The notes under the pieces were generated by a model. It was given only the letters and a program-made list of their open reading frames with translations, was not told where the DNA came from and ran no database searches. Positions 23,159 to 33,846 of a stretch of 64,000 nucleotides of DNA are shown in pieces (positions within the stretch are counted from its first letter, which is position 1; each line of letters starts with the position of its first letter). A program made the translations under genes and the position numbers. Source of the DNA: Struthio camelus (Eukaryota; Chordata; Aves; Struthioniformes; Struthionidae); NCBI RefSeq assembly GCF_040807025.1, contig NC_090967.1, forward strand, positions 804,001 to 868,000. The letters run 5' to 3'.

Positions 23159-26140
23159 TCTGTCCCTCGGCCGCTGCCTACTGTGCTGTGAGGCTGCACC
23201 TACGGCCGGGGCAGGGGCAGCCCTTTGGGGCTGGCAACAGGAAAGAGGTTCAGATCTCCACGTGCATGCCACGAACGTGATAGCTGTGGAGGCGCTAAGA
23301 AACAGTCATCCCACCCAAAGGGACTTTGCAGTTAGCACGTACTTTATGCTACAGCAAACAGACAGATGATAAAAGTCTGTCGTGTGAAACGGCCCAAAAG
23401 AGCCCGATGGCAAATGTGCCTGTCTGCAGGGACACTTTCCTATAACTAAATACCATATGTGGAAAATCTCTCCCCCTATATATGTATATCTATATATAAT
23501 ATTATTTTTTAATGGCCATGCAGATCGTGTTTCAGTCCTTTTGTGTTGATGTTCTAAGCTTCAGTATAGAAGCTGGCAGCCTGATCTCATTCAGAGGTTA
23601 AATCTATGCCTTTTCTCCAAGTGAGCATTTAAAGAACACTTTTCATTGACCGTTCTTGAAAGTCATTCTTCTCCTTTGCACTACATGGGTTTTGACAATG
23701 TTGCAGCAGCCTTTGCCGTTATTCTTTGGTCTCTTTTGTGGTGTTTCTGTCCTTTCTACGAAGTTGTGTGTTTTTAATAATTATTATAATCCCAGAAGGA
23801 GTAAAATGACATAATACTGAATGGAGACATTTTGTACTGTAAAATACTGTAATTTTGAGAATTTCAAAAGAAGTTTTGAATGAGAAAATTCTTTCCTGTG
23901 CAGATGTGATCTCACAAAACACTTTCTTCCCAGAACCTGCTCATCCTCAGGACGTGGATGTGCTCAGCTCTTGGTATGAAAGTCCCTCTAGCAAAGGTAG
24001 ATGGAGGATCTGTGGGTGGGAAGTGATGGTTTGTACTAGCTAAACTCACCATTGCCTTTTGCTGTTAGAAGGCTCAGAAAGGACCTTTTCTGACCCCAGG
24101 AGGTGAGAGCTAGAGTCTCTGTTTACTGGTGTCCTTTCAGTGTCTTGAGGCTGGACCTCTCGTTACTCAGTTCCGCACATACCTTACTAGGGCAGGCCAT
24201 ACTCCACAGTTGCTTGGCAGGATGCAGGCAGCCTCGGCTGCCTCTGTACACTTTACTTGCACATTCCTTGGTGAAAGCCAGAGGAGCTGCTATGGTTTAG
24301 TTCATCCCTGAAATGGCTGCCTGCCTGTTATCTGTGTCCACTAGAGAAATGCCCCAAGTTCACTTGTTCCTGGAGGAGCACAGGCTCTGGGTCCCTTCTC
24401 TTGCAGGGCCAGTGCTCCTCTTCCTCCTCCATCCACCTGCATGCACCTAGCTAACAAACCCCTCTGTCTTGGAGGGGCTGATCTGCCAAAGGTCTTTAGC
24501 ACCTGGTGTGGAGTCTCTCTTCCTGACTTTGGCTTTTGTCCCTGCCTCTCCACTGCTTCCCCACCGTGCCAGACGATGCCTGCATTTGGTGCTGTGCTCT
24601 CCAGAGCCCTGCTAGCAGAGCGGGCTGTAAGGATGCCTGCGTTGGCACTGCCCTGCTGAGTGCTCCAGGGTTATGTGCTGCTGCTTGACATGAGCCTTGG
24701 CTCAGATTCCTGCACCAGAGAGCGTAGATAGCAGGGCGAAAGTAGGCTCCAGCAGTGCCCCTGTTCTTGTGGTGGGCATGGGTGTGCACCATGTTCCTCT
24801 GCTCTCTTTGCTGAATGCAGGTGGATCGGTCTAGTGCCCTGTTAGACTGGAAGCCCCTGGTGGGCATGAGCAGCAGTAGCCAGTGTCCTGTGTCCCCAGC
24901 AGGATGGCTCCAACCCCAGGGCATGTGTCCGCTTTCCTCCTTTATCTCATGTCCCAGGCTTCTTTGCATGACTCAATGATATCCCAGCACATTTTGCAGC
25001 AACCTCTGTCTGCCCAGCCTTGGGCTTGCATATGGTGGTCCAGTTTGCTCTCTGCTCTGAGCACAAGGGTCAGATCATGTGTTTGGTCATGGGGACAAAG
25101 GCTTTCTGCCACAGCTGCTCCCCTCTCTCTTCCAGACCCCTGGAAAGGTCTGGTCTGTTCCCTTTCCCCACTTACTTGTGGGCACCTTCCTTTCTTTCCC
25201 TTCCTTCCTTTTTTCTGTAATTTGGGATGATTTGGCCCGCATTGCTCCTAGAGGCTTACAGTAAAGAGAGGCCTCCTCAGTCCAGCTGCAATCACGGTCA
25301 CTGCGCAGCAGTAATGTCCTACGAGCACTCATTTCAAATCAGCTTTTGCAGAGTAGCTGCTCCTGCTGCTAACAGTTCTAGCCTGCTGCTCCCACCGTGC
25401 AGAGGTTTGCGTGTGTGCGGGGGCCATGCGGTAGCCCCTCTGCTCCCCAGCTGTGCCGGCTGTGCTGCTGGAGGGGCTCAGCCCTGCTTCCAGGCACCGC
25501 AGCTCCTGCGTGGGCGCTGCCTCCCTCCCCAAACCCCTTCCCTTGGCAATGAGCGCTGCATTGCCGCTCTGTGCCTGGTGCTGGGCCCTCCCCCCCCCGC
25601 TTCAGCCCTTCCCCAGCGACACTCATGTCGCCAGGATATTTCCAGAGCAACAACAATCTGAATCTGGGGGTCTAGTTTAACCCTCCCATCCCTGGCTGCC
25701 TCCCAGGAGCTTGATCTTCTGACGCATCTAGTGCTGGCGCTAACGCCTCTAGTATCTGAGGATGTGCATTCCCACACTGCGTTCCCATAGTATGGACTTA
25801 ATGGGGCTGGTGTTTCAGCTGGGAAACCCGATGTTGATCCAAAGATGCAACTGTGAAAGCCAGAAGTCCCTGGCTGGGGCAGATGGGGCCTGGCCCTGTG
25901 CTGCTGCAGGGTTGTGGCTTCACTCTCTGCTCTGTTGTCTTTATCATAGTTGCCAATAATTGGAGTTGTTGCATGTGCCACTGCAGCAGCTGATAGCGCC
26001 TCTTTGAACCTTCTCCTCCTTCCCAGTGGAGACGCTCAGCTCTGGGGGATGTGGGAAATCAATGTCTTTGACCTGCCACGTTCCAGTGTCGTGAGGAAAT
26101 GGGCTGTGCAATTATGTAAATAAAAGTGAGACGAACTGTG
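23159..26140 (+). other. MARCHF2: MARCHF2 3' untranslated region (extent inferred)
   Basis: From the TGA the sequence is at first AT-rich, with a TATATA-rich stretch at about 23475-23510, as is common in long 3'UTRs. No canonical AATAAA occurs close to the stop. The first convincing one in this orientation is at 26119-26124, followed by a GT-rich element. Earlier, weaker signals could be used, so the 3' end is a guess. The region also shows GC-rich ORF-like stretches (25.3-25.7 kb) with no recognisable domain. Confidence 0.45.
26119..26124 (+). terminator. Candidate polyadenylation signal for MARCHF2
   Basis: AATAAA in the context GTAAATAAAAG, with a T/GT-rich downstream element at about 26138-26160 (GGGTTGTTCTGTTGTT). 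It is the best + strand signal after the MARCHF2 stop. It lies 3 kb away, so assignment is tentative. Confidence 0.4.
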
Positions 26141-26473
26141 GGTTGTTCTGTTGTTACTGGAGAAGTTGGGAGGGCTCGAAGAGCTGGAGCTGTCTCCCTG
26201 CTAGGGTACCCTGTGTGCTGGGTTGCCTGGGCACTGCGAGCAGCTTTCCTAGCCTTGCCCCTGGGAGAGCTGGCAGAAGGCTTTCTGCTTGAGCCAAAGC
26301 TGGACAAAGCCAAGGCTTGCTCTGATTTGAGGGCAGGTTTCTCCTGTCTGTGCACACTGCAGCCTCCCTAGTGTGGGTCAAGCAAGGAGGTGAAGGTGAT
26401 GGTGAGGTTTGGGCCAAGGGGATTCTTTCAGCCTCTCCAAGGGGCGGGCAGAGGGCTACACCAGCCCAGCCTG

Positions 26474-26571
26474 GCTAAGAGCTGCAGGAACATTTGATGA
26501 GGCCTTACCACCATCCTGAGGAACTCCAGAGTCTTAGTCCGAGTCTTGCCGAGGCTTTGGAGTGCTACATC
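26474..26571 (+). repeat. Direct repeat copy 1 (~98 bp)
   Basis: Begins GCTAAGAGCTGCAGGAACAT and ends GGAGTGCTACATC. The second copy is at 26895-26994, 421 bp downstream. Copies differ at about 10-15 positions plus a 2-bp length change, so the duplication is old. The family is not recognised. Confidence 0.8.
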
Positions 26572-26894
26572 AGGTTAGAGGGATACCTGTTCTCTGTTTT
26601 GTTGTCTCTTTAGTGTTCTGCTGACCTGGTAAAGGCTAGTAAACTACTAAGGAACCCTTAGGTATGGCCTCAAAGGCAGGGAGTCCCTAGAACCAGAATC
26701 CCAACAGATTAGACCTGTGAGGATGACCAGGCGTAGTTAAAATGCCAACTTGATGTCATGTTTTGCAAGCTGTGCCACAGGAATGCTTATTTGAAACATT
26801 GCTGACATTTCTCCAGTGAATCATCTGAGCAGGTCCACCCTGCTGCCAGCCAGTCCTGCCTGGCGCTTCGCTCCAGGGGGGTCTGCTTGCTGGT

Positions 26895-26994
26895 GCTAAG
26901 AGCTGCAGGACCATTTGACGAGGCCTTGCCACCATCCTGAGGAACTTCTTGGAGTCTTGGTCTGAGTTCTGCTGAGCCTTTGGAGTGCTACATC
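26895..26994 (+). repeat. Direct repeat copy 2 (~100 bp)
   Basis: Partner of 26474-26571 in the same orientation. It reads GCTAAGAGCTGCAGGACCAT through TTTGGAGTGCTACATC. No open frame or transposon end is evident. Confidence 0.8.
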
Positions 26995-29900
26995 TGAAGC
27001 TGCAGCATGTGAAAGCTGCCAACTGGTTTGGAGCAGGAGAGGGTGATCTAGGCTCCTGGGACACGGTACTCTGCAGCTTGCTCCAAGGACAACGTGGGGC
27101 ACAGAGTTCTGGCAGGGCTTGCTGAGCTTGTTCCTCCAGACTGGTGTGGAGGCAGGAGTCCCTGTCCTGGGCTGGATCCAGCCCCCCGGGGCAGAGACTC
27201 CATATCCTGCACAACCCTGCAGCTGGGAGCAGCTGAGCTGGGGATGGTGCTGATCTTCCCAGCTAGATCGGTCCCTCGTGACCACGGGTATCTGGGGAGC
27301 CCCTGGGCAGGAAGCAGGAGCTCAGTTTTCCTTCCTGGGCTCTGTTTTTAGCACGGCCTCATCCTATCCCCATGGAAGAGGCTGAGCTTTTGGCAGTGCA
27401 CTGTGCTGCCCAGCCCTGTCCTTAGCCACTGGCTTCCTGCTCTGCTCCCGTGGAGGCTGGGGGCTGCTTGGCCCACCCTGAGAGGGATGAACAGACCTCC
27501 TGGGGCTGGGAGCCATGCTCAGGGCAGCCAGAGCCTCCTCCTGCCCTGCAAAACCCAAGCACAAGAAACAGTCAGTAATCCTGAGCCCAGTCTCTGCCAG
27601 TCCTGGGGACAGCACAACCAGATGCTCTGGGCCTGTCAGCACCAGCACAAATGGGAAAAGCAAGAGCTGGGGGCCTGGCCTGTGCGCTGGCACATCATGA
27701 GCATCCTGCTGGTTGGGGGCTTTACCCTGTGACCAGGCAGAGATGCTGGGCAGCAGCTTCACCAGCACCTGCGGCTGCCCATGGCTCCGAGCAGCCTCAC
27801 TGGGACTCACCAGCATGGTGGGACTTTGCAGCACACTATGCTCCTCTGGCCAGTGAGGGAGGACCTGCGACTGGGGAGGAAAACAGGTTCCTTGGGGTGA
27901 AGTATGCGTGCACACATATGTGAGCCTGCCTGGGGTGTGCGAGTGCCCAGAGGCGTGAGCATGGATGTGTGTGTCCATGTGCATGTGTGTGCACAGAAGT
28001 AGATCTGGGCAGTCAGGCAAAGGTCTGGCTTGGGCTGAAGCTGTCTCCTAGGAAGCAGGGCTCGGCCATGCACAGCCACGGCAGACCTCTCTGCCCCAGC
28101 CAGGATGCCCCGTGGCAGGGTGATCTGTACCCCAAAGTGCCAGCCAGCACCCAGTCTGCCGGGGCTGTGGGCTGTGCCAGGTCAGGCTCCAGCAGTGCCT
28201 CCTTGGTGTCTTGCAGGACCATCCCCATGCTTGGACCTGCCACGCTTTCTAGGGAATCCCTCTGTCCCACCACAGCCCTGGGACAGGGAGTGTCTGGCTG
28301 CCATGGCTCTGCCTGGATTTGCAGTGAGCAGCACCCGCAGTGCTGGCTCCTGCATGCACAGGGATCCCCGGTGGCATGCGACACCCAGGGCCTCCCTGGC
28401 AGGGCTGGTTCTATGAACTGGAAAAGGAGGGGGCTATGAACATGTCTATCTGGCAGGCACTCCAATGGCAACCTGCTCAAGGAGCATCCATTCCCCTTCC
28501 CCCAACACTGCTGGGTTTTCCTACCCGTTCAGCTTCCCCATACTGCTTTTTATCCAGGACTCCCGTCTTGCCCCAGGTTAGGAGAGGCAGCGGTGTCTCC
28601 CACTCTCTCCTATGACAGGCTGGTGACAGCTCTCAGAGGCTGGCCAAGGCCCAGTGCAGTGTCCTGCCTTCCTCCAACTGAGCGTGACACTGCTGCCCAG
28701 CTTGGGGCAAAGCCCCCAGCGCCAGATGGGCCTGGGCAGCAGAGGTGATGGGGGCAGCCCCTGGCACCTGCAGCCCAGGTGGAGGTAACTTGTGGAAAAA
28801 GCAGAGCTGCCTCTCAGTATGGTCCATCCAGCACATGGCACCCACTGGCCCCCCTCCTTGCTGGCCTGCAACAGCTGGGGATAGTCCTTTGGTAGTGCAG
28901 ACACTTGTCCTGAGAGAGAACAAATCGATGACACCCTTGGCAGTAGCACCTGTATGGGATGTGTTGGCCAGCGGGTTGCTGAGAACCAAACTGCCTGGCC
29001 TGCGTTCGGACTGGCCGAGGCTTTCGGCCTGACGATCCGTCTGCATAGGGGCATCAGTGTCCAGCCGAGCAACCCAGGGCCATACCCTGTGTAGGCACCT
29101 GTTGGTGGCCTTTTCCAAAAGGGGCTGGTGCCAGTCTGCCTTTTAACTTGCTTGCATGAAATCAATGTTGATTGGGGTCCATTTTAAGGGTTTTGTGTCC
29201 TGGAGCAAGACCTGCTTTCCTGCAGAGTTGTGGCTCCTTGCTGTCAGCCAAGAGAAGTCCCTCCGATGAGAGGGTTTAAGAAATTTCCCAGCTTTGGGTT
29301 GTTTCTTTTCCTACTTGTATTAGTCTTTTCTTTAAATTGTAGCTCATTCCAGCCACCTTTAAACACGGAGCTCCTGAGCCACATTAGCATTTTTCCACCT
29401 CCTGGCACCTCCTTGCTCATGTCCAGGTGGCTATGGCCGTTCCAAGCCCAGCCCCGGGACTCTCATCCCACCAAGGGACATCAGATGTTTCACTGTTAGC
29501 GCAGCATATGTTCAGCTCAAGAAAGAAATTTGGAAGCAGACAATTTTTTCTGTTCAGGCCCTTATCGGTCTAGAAACCAGAGGAGTCATCCCTATTTGAG
29601 TCTCCCATGGAAATCCCTGCTGGAGGGACCAGCTGTCTGTCTCCCAGGGGCATTGGCGCTTTGGGGAATCAGGTGCGTGGATGTGATGATGGGCTGGATG
29701 TGGACAACATCACAGAAACTTGCCTTTCCTGCTCCCAAGAGGCCTTTGCTGCCCACTCTGTACCCCATGCCCCACTGAAGCATCAGCGAGCTGTAACCTG
29801 GGAAGAGGGATACCTGTGTGCCTTGCAGCCTGTGTCTCCTGTTGTCACCATAAAGGGCAGCGCTAGCACAGTGCAGGGCTGCTGGGGGGGGGGGTGTCAT

Positions 29901-31289
29901 CCTAGCACTGAGCACTCCTTACATGCCCTGGTGTGTGACTCCCTTTGCCACCTTGCCTTGTCTGAGTCTGCCAGCCAGTGCCAGGAGCTGCAATGTGGTT
30001 GGAGGAGGGTCCGAGAAGGGCCTCAGTCGGTGGGTGACTCATGGATGGATTGAGGAGGATGGGAGCTTTTTCCCTGGCGACAGCATCTCTAAGGGCATTT
30101 TCCCACATGGAGTCTCCAGTGTCTTGTAAGACAGAAGCTCCCACCATCCGCTACCAACAGGCATGAATGCAGTCCCTCCTCCACCCAGCTGTCTGTTCTC
30201 ACTAGCCTGGTGGGAACCGAATATTGGAGCGCTCTGCCCCATCACCTAGCGCATTGGATTGAAAACTGCCAAGGGGGGGTCCAAAAGTGATGAGGGAAGA
30301 GAGAGAGGCAGACACACACACATGCATGGGGATGCATTTGCTTCCTTTTTGTGCAAAACCAGAGTGGAAATATCAGTGTGGGCATGGTTTGAAGTAGAGC
30401 CTCCTGCCACAGCCAGGGCTGACACTGAACAGTGCAGATGCCTAAGCTTGACATCAGGCGTGGGGCCACCTGTTTGAGGCTTTCCTGGGTCAAAAGGGGA
30501 TTATTGCTGGCTCTGGTAGTCACCAAATGGCTCACAAGGAAGGAAGGTGCCTGTGAGCACTGTATCCATAGTGTGTGCTGGGCCCTGCATGCTTTATTGC
30601 AGAGGAGAGGCCGGGCACTGCCTGCGAGAAAAGATGCTGCACTGGCTGTATGAGCCCCAAGCATCTCATCTCCCACACGGGTCCCTCCTTTGGCAGGTGA
30701 AAGCAGACTGGTTAATGCACAGAGTCCCCATGCCCCTTCTAAGAACAAAATTCCTGAAACCCCTTCTCCTGTATACAAACAGAGGAAACAGGAAACTCCG
30801 TAAGAACAATGAAACCTAGATATTTAATGTTGTCTCTTGTTTGTACATCATTTGCATGGGGCACAGCAGAAGTGCTGCTGGGGCCCAAGCTTTTCTGTGG
30901 CTCATTTCCAAGCTGGGCCATGTGTCATCAGCAGCACAGCTGCTGCTCCCCTTTTGATTGTAAAACAGTGAGGGGTTTGGTTTGGAAGGGCCTGTTCTAT
31001 TCTTGGCCACGGATGCCTCAAGTCACAGAAATACTGTGATTCTGGTCATTCCCTGCTCCCCTGCAGCTGCAAGGGGAGCAGCCTCGGCCACTGCACAACA
31101 GCTGTCCAAATTGCAGTGAGAACTGCACTGCACAAGGCTCACCTGCCAAGGTACATCTGACCAGCTCCAACGCTGCACTGTGCAGCAGCTGGCGCTGTGG
31201 GTGACGCGTCCTTGGACCTTGCGGCTGTATTAGAAATATTTTGGGCTCCTTCCCCCTTTGCCAAGAGTTTGAGATGTCCGCCTTACACA

Positions 31290-32650
31290 TGTGGGAACAC
31301 CAAGGGCTGGCAAAACCAAGCATAAGCAGGAAGCGTACAGGAGGCGGAAGCCGGGACAGCCCACTCGGAAGGAATATAGGAACGTCGTCCGAGCACGTAG
31401 GGATGTGATGAGGAAGGCCAAGGCCCATTTGGAATTAAGCCTGGCAAAGGATATCAAGGACAGCAAGAAGGGCTTCTTCAAATACATCAGTAACAAAAGG
31501 AAGGCTAGGGAAAATGTGGGCCCGCTGCTGAAAGGGGTAGTGGCCCTGGTGACGAAGCATACAGAGAAGGCAGAGCTACTGAACGCCTCCTTTACTTCAG
31601 TCTTTAGTGCTGAGGCCTGCCCTCTGGCATCCAGGACCCTGGAGACCAGGAAGAAAGTCTGGAGAAAGGAAGACTTTCCCTCAGCAGAGGACAATCAGAC
31701 TGGGGTGGGGGTGGGGGGGTCACACAAGCAAATTGGACAGCCACAAGTCCATGGGCCCTAAGGGGATGCACCCATGAGTGCTGAGGGAGCTGGCAGGCAT
31801 CATTGCTAGGCCACTCTCCATCATCTTGGAAAGGTTGTGGAGAACAGGAGAGGTGCCTGAGGACTGGAAGAAAGCCAATGTCAGCAGCTCATCCTGGACG
31901 CTGTCTCTAAGCATGTGGAGGATAAGAAGGTGATCGGGTGTAGTCAGCATGGCATCACCAAAGGGAAATCATGCTTAACCAACCTGATAGCCGTCTCTGA
32001 CGGAATGACTGGCTGGGTAGATGAGGGCAGAGCAGTGGATGTGGTCTCCCTGGCCTTCAGCAAGGCTTCCAACACTGTCTCCCATCACATCCTCCTAGGC
32101 AAGCTCAGGAAGTGTGGGCTGGATGAGCAGACAGTGAGGTGAAGGGAGAACTGGCTGGATGGCAGAGCTCAGAAGGTGGTGATCAGTGCCACAAAGTCTA
32201 GTTGGAGGCCTGTAGCTAGCGATACACCCCAGGAGTCAGTACTGGGGCCGGTATTGCTCAACGTATTCATCAGTGAGCTGGATGAAGGGACAGAGTGCCT
32301 CCTCAGCAAGTTTGCTGATGATCCAAAACTGGAAGGAGTGGCTGACACACCAGAGGGCTGTGCTGCCATTCAGAGGGCCCTCCACAGGCTGGAGAGATGG
32401 GCAGAGAGGAGCCTCCTCAACTTCAACAAAGGGCAAGTGCAGCATCCTGCACATAGGGAGGAATAACCCCCTGCACCAGGACAGGCTGGGGGCTGCCCTG
32501 CTGGAAAGCAGCTCTGCAGAGAAGGACCTGGGAGTCCTGGTGGAAAAGCTGACCACGAGTCAGCAATGTGCCCTTGATGGCCAAGAAGGCCAATGGGATC
32601 CTGGGGTGCATTAGGCAGAGCATTGCCAGCAGGTCCAGGGAAGTAACTCA
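31290..32650 (+). mobile_element. CR1 LINE, reverse transcriptase region, arm 1
   Basis: In several frames it reads CR1 ORF2: a KAKAHLELSLAKDIK segment, EDWKKANV, SQHGITKGKSCLTNLI, the RT region VDVVSLAFSKASNTVSHHIL, and [11 protein letters not shown]. The sequence between the KKANV and DKKVIG motifs is shortened. The canonical YLDFSKAFDTV and FADDTK motifs are altered, and there are frameshifts. Both ends are truncated and there is no 3' tail, so it is a dead fragment. Confidence 0.93.
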
Positions 32651-33846
32651 ACAGCAGAAATTTCTTAGCATTGGTAAATGGGGTGTAGTTGTATTTCTTC
32701 CTCACATTGCAGACAGGAAAAGAGCAAGCCTGCTTCCTGGTTTAGGAATGGTGAACAAAGCTATCCACAGAACTCGGCTCTACCTCGAGGCAGTTTAAAA
32801 TCCAAGAACCTACAGCAGCTGCTGCTGCGATCAGTTACTGACTTCCAGTTGCTGCCCCAGGACCAAAGGACAAAAATACTGTTGTGGAAGAAGAGAGAGA
32901 AACGAAAACGCAAGCTCGCCGTCTTCTCTACAAAATCAGCGTTTCAGAAAGGCAGAACCATGCATTTCAGAAAGAAAAATTGGACACGGTCGTCCTTGTG
33001 AGAGAGGTCCTTGTGAGACTAAGGTTCTGCTGAGAAGTGGGATTTGAATCAACACTTTTAGTGGCAGTCTTTCCTCCAGGGGTCCAGGTGCACCTCACAA
33101 GGAACGAGTACTCCTCCACAGAAGCAGCAGAGCTGGGGACAGTTCCCAAATGCCTCCTTTAAAACAACAGAAACGCTTGCTCTAGCCTCAAGAGCAATCC
33201 GGTATCTGGGCCAGGACATAGAGGTGGTAAAGCAGAGCTGCCAACCCAAGCCCTGTGGCAGCAAGTCCAGAAGTTGAGGTAAAGACCCTCCCGCAGCACC
33301 TCCCGCATCGGGATGACCTCAACTGCAGCGCTCCAGCAGCAGGTGAACATGAGGAGAGAGGGGACGGCAAATCTGCAGCTGTCTCGCTTATGAAAAAGAT
33401 CATGGTGGTGTCGTCCACAAACAGCTGCGTGCTATTCTTCCTGAGATGCAGAGGCAACGCCTGCCCTTCCCAACATCCCTTTCAGCAGCAGCTACAGTCA
33501 GAGCGCAGCGGTAGTTTGCGGCCAACTAGCTGTTCAGCAGAGCTCTGCGCCAAATCCCTGAGGCGGGCAGCTTCTGTTACAAGGACTTTGGAGAGTATGT
33601 GCAGCGCTGCAGGCAGCCCAAGCAGCTAGATCCTCTCCTGAGACTGGGTATGGCAAGCTACGAAGGAGCTCTTCCTCGCACCACTGCTTGAGAGGGAGGA
33701 GTGGTGCAGCAGTCGACAGGCAAGACACACAGACGGGCTCACAGACAGTCACTCGAAAGCAGACTTTGACTCTTCCAGTTGACTGGATTGTGGATGATGT
33801 TCCCTGCTTCTATGGCAATCCCATCATTTTGTCTTTCTTTTTTTTT

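Larger units (their letters stand above)
26141..29647. other. Intergenic stretch between MARCHF2 and the inverted repeat
   Basis: 3.5 kb, moderately GC-rich. Apart from the ~100-bp direct repeat pair I see nothing supportable. The longest open frames (27364-28020 and 28578-29165, both on -) are low in coding character and carry no domain. If the palindrome extends left of 29648, part of this stretch belongs to arm 1; the window ends before this can be tested. Confidence 0.6.

Noticed and set aside
27364-29165. Open frames of 218 and 195 codons on the minus strand
   Set aside because: No domain, no splice context, and biased composition (His/Thr from a CA-rich stretch, Ser/Pro elsewhere). They look like chance ORFs in GC-rich intergenic DNA.
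31018-32705. Numerous 60-154-codon frames in the arms at 31-32.7 kb and 61-62.6 kb
   Set aside because: They are broken pieces or antisense shadows of one CR1 LINE fragment, not host genes.
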